From the NCBI RefSeq assembly GCF_009901525.1, contig NZ_CP019288.1, positions 3,935,501-3,999,500 on the forward strand: a stretch of DNA of 64,000 bases, given 5' to 3'. Source of the stretch: Kordia antarctica (GTDB lineage: Bacteria; Bacteroidota; Bacteroidia; Flavobacteriales; Flavobacteriaceae). Shown piece by piece: positions 7,655 to 16,804 of this stretch. The notes beneath the pieces were generated by a model. It did not search any database and was not told the DNA's origin. It saw nothing but the letters and a program-made list of their open reading frames with translations. Position numbers and translations under genes: made by a program. How positions within the stretch are numbered: position 1 is the stretch's first letter; every line of letters starts with the position of its first letter.

Positions 7655-7816
7655 TTAATAACAAACAATGTCTCCACATTGTGTAGCCATTCCAGAATTT
7701 CCAAGTCCCGTATCTCCTTGGCGAGTTCCGCCTTTAAGTTGCATGGAAATTTTTTGATTAATTTGAGAGATAGTTGCTTTTGTAAGCTTCAATTTTTGTA
7801 ACTGCTTTACTTTCAT
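7655..7816 (-). CDS. lanthipeptide-type RiPP precursor 4
   Basis: The 53-residue peptide has a leader of the same type (MKVKQLQKLKLTKATISQIN) and a Gly-Gly end at residues 29-30. The core is different: glycine-rich, TRQGDTGLGNSGMATQ, then CGDIVCY, with two Cys and four Ser/Thr. It lacks the CxTSCxxH tail of precursors 1 to 3. It is followed by its own terminator and lies 90 bases downstream of the TPR-AraC regulator gene on the same strand, so it may be on that gene's transcript or have its own promoter in between. Confidence 0.72.
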   Translation of the reverse strand: MKVKQLQKLKLTKATISQINQKISMQLKGGTRQGDTGLGNSGMATQCGDIVCY

Positions 7817-7906
7817 AAATTAAGATTATTTAGTTAGAATAATGTGAAAGATAGCATATTCAAAAGCTAAAACATATAATGGTGTACTATGTAAACCTCA
7901 AATTAT

Positions 7907-9601
7907 TTAATTTGAGGTGTCATTTCCTAATGTATTCTCAAGATTCTTAATATAATAGGAAGGATACAATTTTGTATACGCTTTAAAATATTTTGTAAAC
8001 GAATTTGTACTCTTATATCCTATTTCTTCGGCAATATGCTTGATAGAATAGTTGCGAAATTTTGAATCTTCTTTGAGCCGTTTCAATACATATTCAATAC
8101 GTAATTCGTTGATATATTCGTAAAATTTTTTCTGCTTATACGTTGTAATAATTTTAGATAAATACGTCGTGTTGGTCTTTACTTTTTTTGAAATTGTTTG
8201 TAGCGTGCAATTACTATTTAGATAAAAAAGTGATTGTTCTAACTTATCCAAACGCTCTAAAATGGCTTGTACTTTTTTATCTTCAATAGTAAAATTAGCT
8301 TTCTTTTTTGGTACTTTTTTAGCTTCAATTTGTGAAACTAGTTTTTCAAAAATGACTTTATTTTGTTTTCTAACTTTGATGAATTTAAACAAGAAAAAGC
8401 CACACAATCCTAACACAAAAAATGTGAACATAATTACATAAACCAATCTATTTCTCAACTTAGATGTCAAGGAAGAAAGATCATCATTTTCTTTGCGAAC
8501 CGTTTCATATAAATCTTTAATAACTTCAATTTGTCTCGTTTCGTTGTATTTATTTAACTCTATATATTTTTGCGTATACGCTAAATAGTATTCGTTTTGT
8601 TGAAGTTGCTCATACGAATTTGCCAACGTACGATACGTTCCTAATAATTCTGGCGGATTGAAACTATCTACTTTTTCCGTATTTTTTGTAGCAACAATAG
8701 TTTCTACTTTTTTAAGAAATTCAACGGCTTTTTGATAAGATTTTAATTCGTAATATGATTTTCCTATATAATAATAGATTTCTGTTAATCGTTTTTGATT
8801 ATTGAGTCCTTTTGTAATCTTTTCTGCTTTGGTTAAATATTCAATAGCTACTTCAAAATCACCTTTGATAAAATAGGCAATTCCAAAATCGATATAAAAA
8901 TAACTCACACCTTCATCGTCGTTAATAGCCAAACTCTTTTGCAATCCAATTTTAGAATAATGCAAGGTAGAATCGGGTAGTTGTAAACGTAAAAACGTGC
9001 CGCCAACGCCCATATATGAATTAATTGCAATCAATGGATCTTCAAATTGATATTGATCGGCTAATTGCGCATTGTGTTTGTAAATTTCCAATGCTTCATC
9101 AAAAAATCCCATGCGCCTTTTTATCTTCGCAATATTGGCTTTTGCTTTAATTTTTAATTGAATATCGTTTCGTTGATTTGCAATGTCTAAGGCTTTTAGG
9201 TAACTCGCCAACGCTCTCTTATTATCGCCAAGATTTATAATTGCAGTACCTTTTGTAAGATATGATTCTGCCAGCGAAACGTCATTATTTAACTTCTTTG
9301 CAGTTACAATGGCGGAATCACAATAGTGAATAGCAAGCGAATAATTTCCTTCAATAGTAGCAATGCGTGCATTTTGAAAATGTGCATTAAAAACACCTTC
9401 TGTGTCGTTTGTATTTCTACTTTTTTCTAGCAGAATTTGTGTGTATTTTTTGGCTAAATCAGGATTGGAATGTTTCTGTTGAATGATAAATTCTAAGATT
9501 TCTTTTGAAGATGCATTTTCGGGCATTTCTTGCGCAAAGGTGTTTGAAGCAAATACTATGAAAACAATATAACTCCAAAACGTAACTACCTTTCGTATCA
9601 T
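7907..9601 (-). CDS. TPR-containing membrane AraC-type regulator
   Basis: The 564-residue protein has a signal peptide (about residues 1-23), a periplasmic stretch of five or more TPR units (about 60-320), one transmembrane helix near 385-407, and a cytoplasmic AraC-type double helix-turn-helix at the C-terminus (about 455-555, with SIKHIAEEIGYKSTNSFTKY). This hybrid architecture is common in Flavobacteriia: a periplasmic sensor linked directly to DNA binding. It lies among the RiPP precursor genes on the same strand, with precursor 4 next downstream and precursor 5 upstream, so a role in controlling them is a reasonable inference. No effector can be named. Confidence 0.88.
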   Translation of the reverse strand: MIRKVVTFWSYIVFIVFASNTFAQEMPENASSKEILEFIIQQKHSNPDLAKKYTQILLEKSRNTNDTEGVFNAHFQNARIATIEGNYSLAIHYCDSAIVTAKKLNNDVSLAESYLTKGTAIINLGDNKRALASYLKALDIANQRNDIQLKIKAKANIAKIKRRMGFFDEALEIYKHNAQLADQYQFEDPLIAINSYMGVGGTFLRLQLPDSTLHYSKIGLQKSLAINDDEGVSYFYIDFGIAYFIKGDFEVAIEYLTKAEKITKGLNNQKRLTEIYYYIGKSYYELKSYQKAVEFLKKVETIVATKNTEKVDSFNPPELLGTYRTLANSYEQLQQNEYYLAYTQKYIELNKYNETRQIEVIKDLYETVRKENDDLSSLTSKLRNRLVYVIMFTFFVLGLCGFFLFKFIKVRKQNKVIFEKLVSQIEAKKVPKKKANFTIEDKKVQAILERLDKLEQSLFYLNSNCTLQTISKKVKTNTTYLSKIITTYKQKKFYEYINELRIEYVLKRLKEDSKFRNYSIKHIAEEIGYKSTNSFTKYFKAYTKLYPSYYIKNLENTLGNDTSN

Positions 9602-9812
9602 AAAAACTTGATTTTGAGAAAATGGAATGCTCTTTTTTGAAAAGTACGTTAAAAACTGTGGTAGGGCATTTTTAATTATGACTTTTCATGAAAGAAGATA
9701 AAGAGTTAAAAATAATAATAATAAAATATATACATCTTGTTTTGAGTTTTATTTAATCTTAAAAAGGAAGAATGTAAAAAACAGCAATAAAATTTTTGCA
9801 TCATTTCAATAA

Positions 9813-9839
9813 AAAAAGCTTCTCGTCGAGAAGCTTTTT
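9813..9839. terminator. bidirectional terminator after precursor 5
   Basis: Perfect long palindrome: AAAAAGCTTCTCG facing CGAGAAGCTTTTT with almost no loop. It lies 31 bases after the stop of precursor 5 and upstream of the regulator start, insulating the two. Confidence 0.82.
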
Positions 9840-9869
9840 CATATACATTGTTCTTAAAACAATCTTTTA

Positions 9870-10010
9870 TTAATGGTGTTGGCAACATGGAGCTGCTGGT
9901 CCATCAGAGGTTGTCGGACGGAGACCTTTTCCTTTAATTTGATCTAAACTCTCCAAACGTGCAATTGCCATTTTTGCTAATGCTAACTTTTTGATGCTTT
10001 TTACTTTCAT
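9870..10010 (-). CDS. lanthipeptide-type RiPP precursor 5 (divergent)
   Basis: The 46-residue peptide has a leader of related pattern (KSIKKLALAKMAIARLESLD) but the leader end is GKG, not GG. The core RPTTSDGPAAPCCQHH has vicinal Cys and two terminal His with few dehydratable residues on the left. Vicinal Cys with His-His may favour metal binding or a disulfide; equally it may be a lanthipeptide with two rings to the Thr-Thr-Ser cluster. Start and stop are clear and the gene has its own terminator. Confidence 0.65.
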   Translation of the reverse strand: MKVKSIKKLALAKMAIARLESLDQIKGKGLRPTTSDGPAAPCCQHH

Positions 10011-10178
10011 GGTTATAAATTTTTAAATTGGTTATGATCTAAATATAACTATTAAATAAGAACAAAGCAATTTTGCTCAAAAAAAAATAAGTATTTGCGG
10101 ATAGAATAGACAAAGAATTAACTTTGTTTTTTATCATACTCAAGTTAAAATAATTTTTGTGCTCCAGTGTCTAAACAC

Positions 10179-10219
10179 AAAAAGCAACGCCAAATCTCAC
10201 ATGGAGAAGCGTTGCTTTT
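10179..10219 (-). terminator. terminator of the thioredoxin-TPR gene
   Basis: The arms AAAAGCAACGC and GCGTTGCTTTT pair perfectly around an 18-base loop; it is 29 bases after the stop codon at 10248. Confidence 0.78.
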
Positions 10220-10247
10220 CTAAACAAACTTTGCGTTGAAATTAGTA

Positions 10248-11132
10248 TCACTGCATTTTGGCTAACATTGTCTTAGCATTTGTATCATTCGCATCCAACT
10301 CCAATACTTTGTGGTAGTTTTCCGTTGCTTTTTCATAATTTTTTGCAACAAAATAGGCTTCTGCCAAACTATCATAACAGTTTTTATCTGTTGGAAATAA
10401 TTTTGTATTTATAGTAAAAACGGTAATCGCTTTTGATGTCGCTTTCGCGCGAAGCAACACATAACCATATGTATTTAATTCACTTAAACTTTTTGAATAC
10501 GCCTGTAGTTTGGAAGTCACTTTTTCTAAATTTTCAGTTACGTAAGAAGCGCCTTTTTTAGTGAAAATATGATCCAATTGCGAAACAACTTGATACTTAT
10601 GTTCGTATGATTTTCCACGACAAATTTTCAACAAATCGGCTTCCAAACTTTCCACAGGATGTTCTACAATACGTCCAACTTCCTTTCCTCTTTTATTGTA
10701 TACAATAAAGGTTGGAACTCGATGAATATTCAAGTCTTTTTCTTCACCATTTGGTCCTTGTTTATAAGATTCTCGAACATTATTAAGTCCGACAACGCGT
10801 AAGTTGCTTTCAGGAAAATTGGCAGCTTCTAACACTTTATAAAGCTTTGGTACTTCACTTTTGCTATCGCCACACCAAGTTCCCATAAATACTGTAATTG
10901 TATATTTTTTAAGGGTTCGCTTGAGTTTTTTCACAATAACTTCATCAGGTTTGTACGCTTCGTAATTTGGTGTAAACCAGGAATTAAAAGTGTTCGACGT
11001 AAAACCATCTTTGGTAATTTCGCCCAACATTTTTTCACGACCTTTTGCATCTTTGGTAACCTGATTCACTTCTTGCGAAAGCGAAATTTGACATAGTAAA
11101 AGAAATGTAATTGCGATGATAATTCTGTTCAT
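10248..11132 (-). CDS. secreted thioredoxin-like protein with TPR tail
   Basis: The 294-residue protein has a signal peptide ending near SLSQ (residue 20). The thioredoxin fold spans about residues 60-175, with the active-site segment FMGTWCGDSKSEVP. The motif keeps the first cysteine (Cys87) but has Asp-Ser in place of the second, so it cannot form the usual intramolecular disulfide. A cis-Pro segment RVPTFIVYN follows. The C-terminal 80 residues form about two TPR units. WCGDS proteins of this kind are common in Bacteroidota as periplasmic proteins of uncertain function. It is monocistronic, with its own terminator. Confidence 0.85.
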   Translation of the reverse strand: MNRIIIAITFLLLCQISLSQEVNQVTKDAKGREKMLGEITKDGFTSNTFNSWFTPNYEAYKPDEVIVKKLKRTLKKYTITVFMGTWCGDSKSEVPKLYKVLEAANFPESNLRVVGLNNVRESYKQGPNGEEKDLNIHRVPTFIVYNKRGKEVGRIVEHPVESLEADLLKICRGKSYEHKYQVVSQLDHIFTKKGASYVTENLEKVTSKLQAYSKSLSELNTYGYVLLRAKATSKAITVFTINTKLFPTDKNCYDSLAEAYFVAKNYEKATENYHKVLELDANDTNAKTMLAKMQ

Positions 11133-11354
11133 TTTTTGATTGTTTTAAATTGATGATTCAAAACTTCAACAATTAAGAATAATACACTAAAAAAGTGTAC
11201 AACACGTTCAAAAAATAGTATGAAATACATGGAATCGTGCAACACATTTCTTGTAGTTAAAACAGACGTTTGTACAGCAAAACGCGTATTTTATCCGCTA
11301 ATATTTGAAGAACGCTGCGTTTATTAGTACTTTGAATGCTTGTAATAACCGCAC

Positions 11355-12323
11355 ATGAATTTTTTTAGCCATAAAATTTCTAAAATACTGATTCATATTC
11401 TGTTTTGGATTTTGTTCACTTTTGTTTCTTTATTTTACTTTTCAGATTATTATTGGGCAGAAAATCCGTTTCTACAATACTTATCTATTTTAGTCATTAT
11501 TGTGTATGCGAATGACTTTATTTTGTTGCCTTTTTTTGAAAAAAGAAAATGGTATACAATCTACATTCTCATCATTGCATTGATTAGTTTTTTAGCCACA
11601 CAATTGTATTGTTATGCTTTTGCAGAATGCGGTTGTAGCGTTGTAAAATGCTTGTCAGATTATGTGTGGCAAACCATTGTTCCGATTATCTTTTTCTCCT
11701 TTATTTGGATGTTGTTTCGGTATTTGGAGAAGAAAGATGAAGTAGAAGCAATTCAGCTAAAACACACGGAAATGGAGTTAAAATTCCTTAAATCGCAGAT
11801 AAATCCGCATGTATTATTTAATAATTTAAACACGATTTATTCGTATTCATTAGAAAAACCTGCGCAAGTACCTGAGTTGATTTTGATGTTGTCCAATAAT
11901 TTAAAACATGTGTTATATGAAAGCAATGCAACGTTTGTTTCGCTTGAAAAAGAACTCACATTTATAGACAATTATATTGCGTTTCAAGAAATTAGAACCG
12001 AAGGAATTAAAACGATTCACTACAAAAAAGAAGTTTCCCAATTCAATTATGAAATTGCACCTTTGTTATTGATTACTATTATTGAAAACGCTTTTAAACA
12101 TAGCACAATAGACACACATATTCATATAAAAATCAAAGTAGAAAATGACACGTTAGCATGTGTTTGTACGAATGATTTTGATGCAACAAAAATAGGTGCA
12201 GTCGATCAAATTGGTTTGCAAAACCTTAAAAAACGATTGGATTTAATTTATAAAGACACCTACGAATTGAAGATTGAAGAGAAAGAAAAGTATTGTGTAA
12301 CGTTAAAATTACAATTGAAATGA
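11355..12323 (+). CDS. LytS/YehU-type sensor histidine kinase
   Basis: The 322-residue kinase has four hydrophobic helices in the first 125 residues, a short coiled coil, and a His_kinase domain with phospho-acceptor His152 in SQINPHVLFNNLNTIYSYS. A compact ATPase domain follows, with N-box TIIENAFKHS and a late DQIGLQNLKKRLDLIY segment. The stop codon overlaps the start of the response regulator gene (ATGA), so the two proteins are made together. The signal sensed by the membrane part is unknown. Confidence 0.92.
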   Translation: MNFFSHKISKILIHILFWILFTFVSLFYFSDYYWAENPFLQYLSILVIIVYANDFILLPFFEKRKWYTIYILIIALISFLATQLYCYAFAECGCSVVKCLSDYVWQTIVPIIFFSFIWMLFRYLEKKDEVEAIQLKHTEMELKFLKSQINPHVLFNNLNTIYSYSLEKPAQVPELILMLSNNLKHVLYESNATFVSLEKELTFIDNYIAFQEIRTEGIKTIHYKKEVSQFNYEIAPLLLITIIENAFKHSTIDTHIHIKIKVENDTLACVCTNDFDATKIGAVDQIGLQNLKKRLDLIYKDTYELKIEEKEKYCVTLKLQLK

Positions 12324-13042
12324 AGGAGTTGAATAAGCTGAAATGTATTATTATTGAAGATGAAATTCCTGCACAACGCATTCTGAAAAGTTATATTGAA
12401 AAAGTATCACATTTGGAATTAGTGGCAACATTTAATGCTGCTTTAAAAGCATATGACACGTTATACACAGAAGATATTGACTTGATTTTTTTAGACATTA
12501 ATTTACCCGATATTTCTGGATTGAGTTTTCTGCGAACGCTCAAAAATCCGCCAACAATTATTATGACAACTGCGTATCCTGATTATGCAGTAGAAAGTTT
12601 TGAGTTTGAAACCATTATTGATTATTTAGTGAAGCCGTTTTCGTTGGAACGTTTCCTAAAGGCAATTCAAAAAACACAGCGGAATCAACCCAGAGTTACT
12701 TCTGCGGAAGCGACAAAAGCAGTTTCGGACACCTTATTTTTAAACGTTGATAAAACCTTTTATAAAATTCAGTTTCAGGATATTTTTTATGTCGAATCCG
12801 AACGAAATTACCTCACATTAGTAAGCAAACCGCAAAAACTATCTTTTATAGGAACATTGCGCACTTGGAAAGATAAATTGCCTGAAAATCAATTTGTTCA
12901 AATTCATAAATCGTTTGTGATTAATAAAGATCATGTTGATAAAATCACGGGAAACGAAGTGTATATTCACGACAAACGCATTCCGATTGGAAGAACTTTC
13001 AAAGCGAGATTGTTTGAAGTGTTGGATATTACTGGGAAATAA
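12320..13042 (+). CDS. LytTR-family response regulator
   Basis: The 240-residue protein has a receiver domain (IIEDEIPAQRILKSYIEK; phospho-acceptor Asp59 in LIFLDINLPDISG; conserved Lys in YLVKPF) and a LytTR DNA-binding domain (about 140-238) with FYVESERNYLTLV and FVQIHKSFVINKDHV. The ATG at 12320 overlaps the kinase stop as ATGA; a TTG nine codons upstream is less likely because it lacks this coupling and adds residues absent from the family. Confidence 0.93.
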   Translation: MKELNKLKCIIIEDEIPAQRILKSYIEKVSHLELVATFNAALKAYDTLYTEDIDLIFLDINLPDISGLSFLRTLKNPPTIIMTTAYPDYAVESFEFETIIDYLVKPFSLERFLKAIQKTQRNQPRVTSAEATKAVSDTLFLNVDKTFYKIQFQDIFYVESERNYLTLVSKPQKLSFIGTLRTWKDKLPENQFVQIHKSFVINKDHVDKITGNEVYIHDKRIPIGRTFKARLFEVLDITGK

Positions 13043-13045
13043 CCT

Positions 13046-13154
13046 TTCGACTCCGCTCAAGGTACTACAAATAGATTTTTAATTAGTCATTTAATATCAT
13101 TTGGATTCGTGTTTTTTTGTAAATTACAAACCTGTCACATTGAGCGGAGTCGAA
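13046..13154. repeat. 15-bp inverted repeat pair, TTCGACTCCGCTCAA
   Basis: TTCGACTCCGCTCAA at 13046-13060 and its exact reverse complement at 13140-13154 bracket an 80-base intergenic stretch. The sequence is one I recognise as a widespread dispersed repeat of Flavobacteriaceae (ACATTGAGCGGAGTCGAAATG type). The right copy runs into the region just before the nitrilase start and would be translated if an earlier TTG/GTG-type start were used, which argues for the ATG at 13169. Confidence 0.75.
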
Positions 13155-13168
13155 ATGAAAATACCAAC

Positions 13169-13951
13169 ATGCAAAACCAACAACTAAAAATAGCGTTACT
13201 ACAAACCAATCTTATTTGGGAAAACCCTGCGCAAAATCGGGTGCAATTAGCCAAAAAAATCAACGCAATTACGGAAACTATCGATTTAATTGTTTTGCCA
13301 GAAATGTTCACTTCTGGTTTTACCATGAAACCCGAAGTTGTTGCCGAAACCATGAACGGCGAAACGATGACTTGGATAAAAGCATTAGCAAAAGCCAAAA
13401 ATGCCGCGATTACGGGAAGTTTAGTCATTACAGAAAATGGAAATTATTTCAATAGGTTGGTATTTGTGCTTCCTTCCGGAGCAATTGAAACGTATGATAA
13501 ACGACATACATTTACCTTAGCTGGGGAACATAAAGTATATACAGCAGGAACGGAAAAGAAGCTCATTAACTTTAAAGGTTGGAAAATTTGCCCGCTAATT
13601 TGTTACGATTTACGCTTTCCTGTTTGGGCAAGAAACGTGGAGAATTATGATGTTTTATTGTATGTGGCAAATTGGCCAAAACCGCGAATTAATGCTTGGG
13701 ACGCATTGTTAAAAGCACGTGCTATTGAAAATATGAGTTATTGTATTGGCGTGAATAGAGTTGGACTTGACGCGAATTCGAATGAATATCCTGGACATTG
13801 CGCAACGTATGATGTTTTGGGCGAAAAAATCACGAATATAACACCAAATAAAGAGGAAACAGAAATTGTTACACTCACGAAACCGCACATAGAAACGTAT
13901 AGAAATAAATTGAAATTTTTAGATGATAAAGATGCGTTTAAATTAAATTAA
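13169..13951 (+). CDS. nitrilase-family amidohydrolase (omega-amidase type)
   Basis: The 260-residue enzyme has the catalytic triad of the carbon-nitrogen hydrolase superfamily: Glu45 in LPEMFTSGF, Lys111 in YDKRHTF and Cys145 in CPLICYDLRFP. The pattern and length match YafV-like omega-amidases, which hydrolyse 2-oxoglutaramate or 2-oxosuccinamate, the by-products of glutamine- and asparagine-dependent transamination; this would complement the methionine-type aminotransferase at 5687-6829, although the genes are not adjacent. The start was set at the ATG after the dispersed repeat because the upstream extension encodes repeat sequence. Confidence 0.9.
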   Translation: MQNQQLKIALLQTNLIWENPAQNRVQLAKKINAITETIDLIVLPEMFTSGFTMKPEVVAETMNGETMTWIKALAKAKNAAITGSLVITENGNYFNRLVFVLPSGAIETYDKRHTFTLAGEHKVYTAGTEKKLINFKGWKICPLICYDLRFPVWARNVENYDVLLYVANWPKPRINAWDALLKARAIENMSYCIGVNRVGLDANSNEYPGHCATYDVLGEKITNITPNKEETEIVTLTKPHIETYRNKLKFLDDKDAFKLN

Positions 13952-14040
13952 TAATATCTAAATTTGCGCTGATTTCAATTTTTCTCTAGAAAAATTAATA
14001 TAACTTCATTCCTCCAAAATTTAATTTAAAAAATAATTTA

Positions 14041-15120
14041 ATGGCAGAATTAATTCAAGCATTTGATTCTTATAATGAATTTGAAAGAACTTCATATTTT
14101 ACTGTTTGTTTTGGCAAGTTAGCTTCAAAACTCCTCTTGGAAACTCCACTTGAAGGAAGTAAATCCAATATGGAAGACATTGTGGATACTATTGATTTTA
14201 AATCACAAAAAATAGAAGTGATTTTTAAACATTGGAGTACAGAAGATGCTAAAGATGCTGATTTTACAAAGGATTTCCCGTTTCAATATCTCCTAAAAAG
14301 CACCTCAGAAGAACTCATAATTTGGGTGTCATTAGAAAATGATGAGTTAACAGTCGATTTTCTTTATGATAATTCAGATCTAGAACTAGAGAAATGGGTA
14401 ATTGCTACAAACCATAAATTGAGAACAAAATTTGGATTGAACCGAACGCCAGTATTTAAAGTATTATCAAGAAATAAAAGTAATTTTTATACTAAAGATG
14501 TAAGAACTGAAAATTTTGAATGTGATATACAAAGTATGTATAATGATGATTTTAAACAAGTTAATGATATTATTGAAGAATCATTAGCTATTGAAAAAGC
14601 AGGACTCATTTTGTTGCATGGAATTCCTGGAACTGGGAAAACATCTTATATTAAAAGCCTCATTAGCAAACATGATAAAAAGAGTTTTATTTTTATTCAG
14701 AATGAATTTGTCAATGAATTACTTCACCCAGATTTTATTTCATTCTTACTAAAAAATCAAAATGCTGTATTAATAATTGAAGATGCAGAGAAAGTGTTGA
14801 CAAGTAGAGAACAACAGAATGAAAGTTCGGTTGTTTCAACAATTTTGCAATTAACAGACGGATTATTTAGTGATTATTTAAACATAAAAATAATTTGTAC
14901 GTTTAACACAAGTATCAATAAGATTGATAGTGCACTTTTACGAAAAGGAAGAATGATTGCCTACTACGAATTTAAGGCATTAGTGAAACAAAAAGCGAAT
15001 GAACTTTTGAAGACATTGAATGATGATTCAACTGCAACTACTGATATGACGTTGGCAGCTATTTTTAATTACCAAAACAAAAATTTTAATCAGACTGAAA
15101 AAACAAAAATTGGTTTCTAA
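14041..15120 (+). CDS. AAA-family ATPase
   Basis: The 359-residue protein has an N-terminal region of about 160 residues without recognised motifs and a C-terminal AAA domain: Walker A HGIPGTGKTS at about 196-205, Walker B VLIIEDAEKVL at about 244-254, a sensor-1 type NTS segment and an arginine-bearing LLRKGRM segment near 306. It resembles the BCS1-like/AAA ATPases of unknown function that occur singly in Bacteroidota. It ends 8 bases before the convergent lipoprotein gene. Substrate and partner are unknown. Confidence 0.82.
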   Translation: MAELIQAFDSYNEFERTSYFTVCFGKLASKLLLETPLEGSKSNMEDIVDTIDFKSQKIEVIFKHWSTEDAKDADFTKDFPFQYLLKSTSEELIIWVSLENDELTVDFLYDNSDLELEKWVIATNHKLRTKFGLNRTPVFKVLSRNKSNFYTKDVRTENFECDIQSMYNDDFKQVNDIIEESLAIEKAGLILLHGIPGTGKTSYIKSLISKHDKKSFIFIQNEFVNELLHPDFISFLLKNQNAVLIIEDAEKVLTSREQQNESSVVSTILQLTDGLFSDYLNIKIICTFNTSINKIDSALLRKGRMIAYYEFKALVKQKANELLKTLNDDSTATTDMTLAAIFNYQNKNFNQTEKTKIGF

Positions 15121-15127
15121 TTTAATG

Positions 15128-16744
15128 TTACTTTAAACCTATAAGATCTTCAATAACGTCCCAATTGGCTCTGATTTCCACTCTTTTAGGAAAGTATTTG
15201 ATAACTTCTGGTTGAATCTTTTTTAGATAATTTCCAGTGTCCCATTTTCCATTTTTATTTGTATCAAAAATAACTCGGAAATAAACATTTTGAGGATCAA
15301 TGAACGGAAAATTATAGAAAGGTTTTGCTTCGGTTACATATTCTTCAGCAATCAACTCTAACTTTTCATTTACTATTTGAATAATTACGGGAAACTCAGT
15401 GCCATTATATGTTAATTGAATGTTTCCGTAATCTTTATTTGCTTTAGTAGTTAATGCGTATTTCAACGTATCATTGACTTCGCCATAAAAATCGGTAATG
15501 GTTTTTGGCAACATTGTAATGTTGTAACGTTGGCTTTCTTTCTTCTCAAAGAAAAGATCCAAACTATTGTCTTTTTTATTGAATTTTGAAGTAAATTTTA
15601 CTGGAATTGAATCTTTATTTTGAATAGAAATTGTAGCATCATCCACAGCAACAATTGGTGTATTTGCAGTTATTTTAAAATCGCGATTTGGCGGAATGTT
15701 TCCTCTGTAATTTACCGAAATTTTCATTGAATCTCTCTCTAATTCTTTCAACTTTACCGTAAAATCGTTGCTATATGCACCTTTAGAAACTGTAAATACT
15801 AAAGAATCTGTTGCTGGTTTTAAGTTTTCAAACCAATACCGAAGTGTATCTTTTTCGGGATCTTTCATGGTTTTGTAACGGAAATTTTCCGCAACTTCCG
15901 AATTGACTGTAATTTTCATACTATCAACTTCGCCTTCATACCCAAAAGCAATCATTCCTTTGGAAATTTGCGCTGGACGCGTAGCTCTAAATGCTGGAAT
16001 TTCTTTAAACATTGTAATTTCATACATAGAATCTGTCGGAACTGTTACTTCTTGCTCCACATATCCAATTTTGTCAGATAGCGGATTAAAAGCATAATTG
16101 TTGGAAGTTTCTTTTAAAGCAACCATTTTATAGGTTCCTGCGCGCAAATTGGAAAGTTTAAATTCAGTCAAACTATCCAATGTATTTGTGATATATGTTG
16201 GGGTTTTATTATAAACTGTGGAATCGGTATACGTAGAATCAATTTCATACAACATCACAGAAACAAATTTTTCTGGACTTCTGTTTACTGCATCTTTAAT
16301 GGTTCCGCCAACTTCTAAAGAATCAATATACGAACCTGTGGAAAACACATATTTAAAATAATCGTACGGAATACCTTCATTATTATCTACAATACTTTTT
16401 CCAAAGTTGAACGAATACGTCGTATTTGGCTGCAATGTGTCTAAAATTTGAATATCAATATATTTACTGGCGCTTCCTTGCGGATAAATAATATAGCCGC
16501 CTTCTTTAATTGGAGGCGAAATAATTAATTGCTTCTGAATATCTTTTACTTTGATATATTCATCGAAATAAATTCGAATTCGTTTTTTGTCAAAATTAGT
16601 ACTGAATTCTTCTGGTTGCGCTTTCACCAATTTTGGTGGCGTTTTGTCTGCATCGCCGCCAGTTGGAGTTCCACGTTTGGCACAATTGACAAATGACAAA
16701 AGTAAGAGTGTAACTAAAAAGAAAAATATAAAACGTTGTTTCAT
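15128..16744 (-). CDS. lipoprotein with Ig-like (Big_5) domain
   Basis: The 538-residue protein starts with a hydrophobic signal (FIFFFLVTLLLLSFVNC) whose Cys is likely lipidated although Asn at -1 is unusual. The next part, TPPKLVKAQPEEFSTNFD with IRIYFDEYIKVKD, is the SbsA/Big_5 Ig-like domain typical of Bacteroidota surface proteins. The rest is beta-rich and repetitive, ending in a segment FDTNKNGKWDTGNYL that looks like a calcium-binding loop. Such proteins are probably anchored at the outer membrane. An ATG nine codons upstream of 16744 is rejected because it would bury the signal peptide. Confidence 0.82.
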   Translation of the reverse strand: MKQRFIFFFLVTLLLLSFVNCAKRGTPTGGDADKTPPKLVKAQPEEFSTNFDKKRIRIYFDEYIKVKDIQKQLIISPPIKEGGYIIYPQGSASKYIDIQILDTLQPNTTYSFNFGKSIVDNNEGIPYDYFKYVFSTGSYIDSLEVGGTIKDAVNRSPEKFVSVMLYEIDSTYTDSTVYNKTPTYITNTLDSLTEFKLSNLRAGTYKMVALKETSNNYAFNPLSDKIGYVEQEVTVPTDSMYEITMFKEIPAFRATRPAQISKGMIAFGYEGEVDSMKITVNSEVAENFRYKTMKDPEKDTLRYWFENLKPATDSLVFTVSKGAYSNDFTVKLKELERDSMKISVNYRGNIPPNRDFKITANTPIVAVDDATISIQNKDSIPVKFTSKFNKKDNSLDLFFEKKESQRYNITMLPKTITDFYGEVNDTLKYALTTKANKDYGNIQLTYNGTEFPVIIQIVNEKLELIAEEYVTEAKPFYNFPFIDPQNVYFRVIFDTNKNGKWDTGNYLKKIQPEVIKYFPKRVEIRANWDVIEDLIGLK

Positions 16745-16804
16745 TAAAAAGTCTAAAATGATGTGATACAAATTAACTAATTATTTTTGGTACTAGCGCA
16801 GACT

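Noticed and set aside
10248-11132. Thioredoxin-TPR protein as the RiPP-modifying or oxidising enzyme for the precursor locus
   Set aside because: It has its own terminator and lies beyond precursor 5, with no second active-site Cys; adjacency alone is not evidence.
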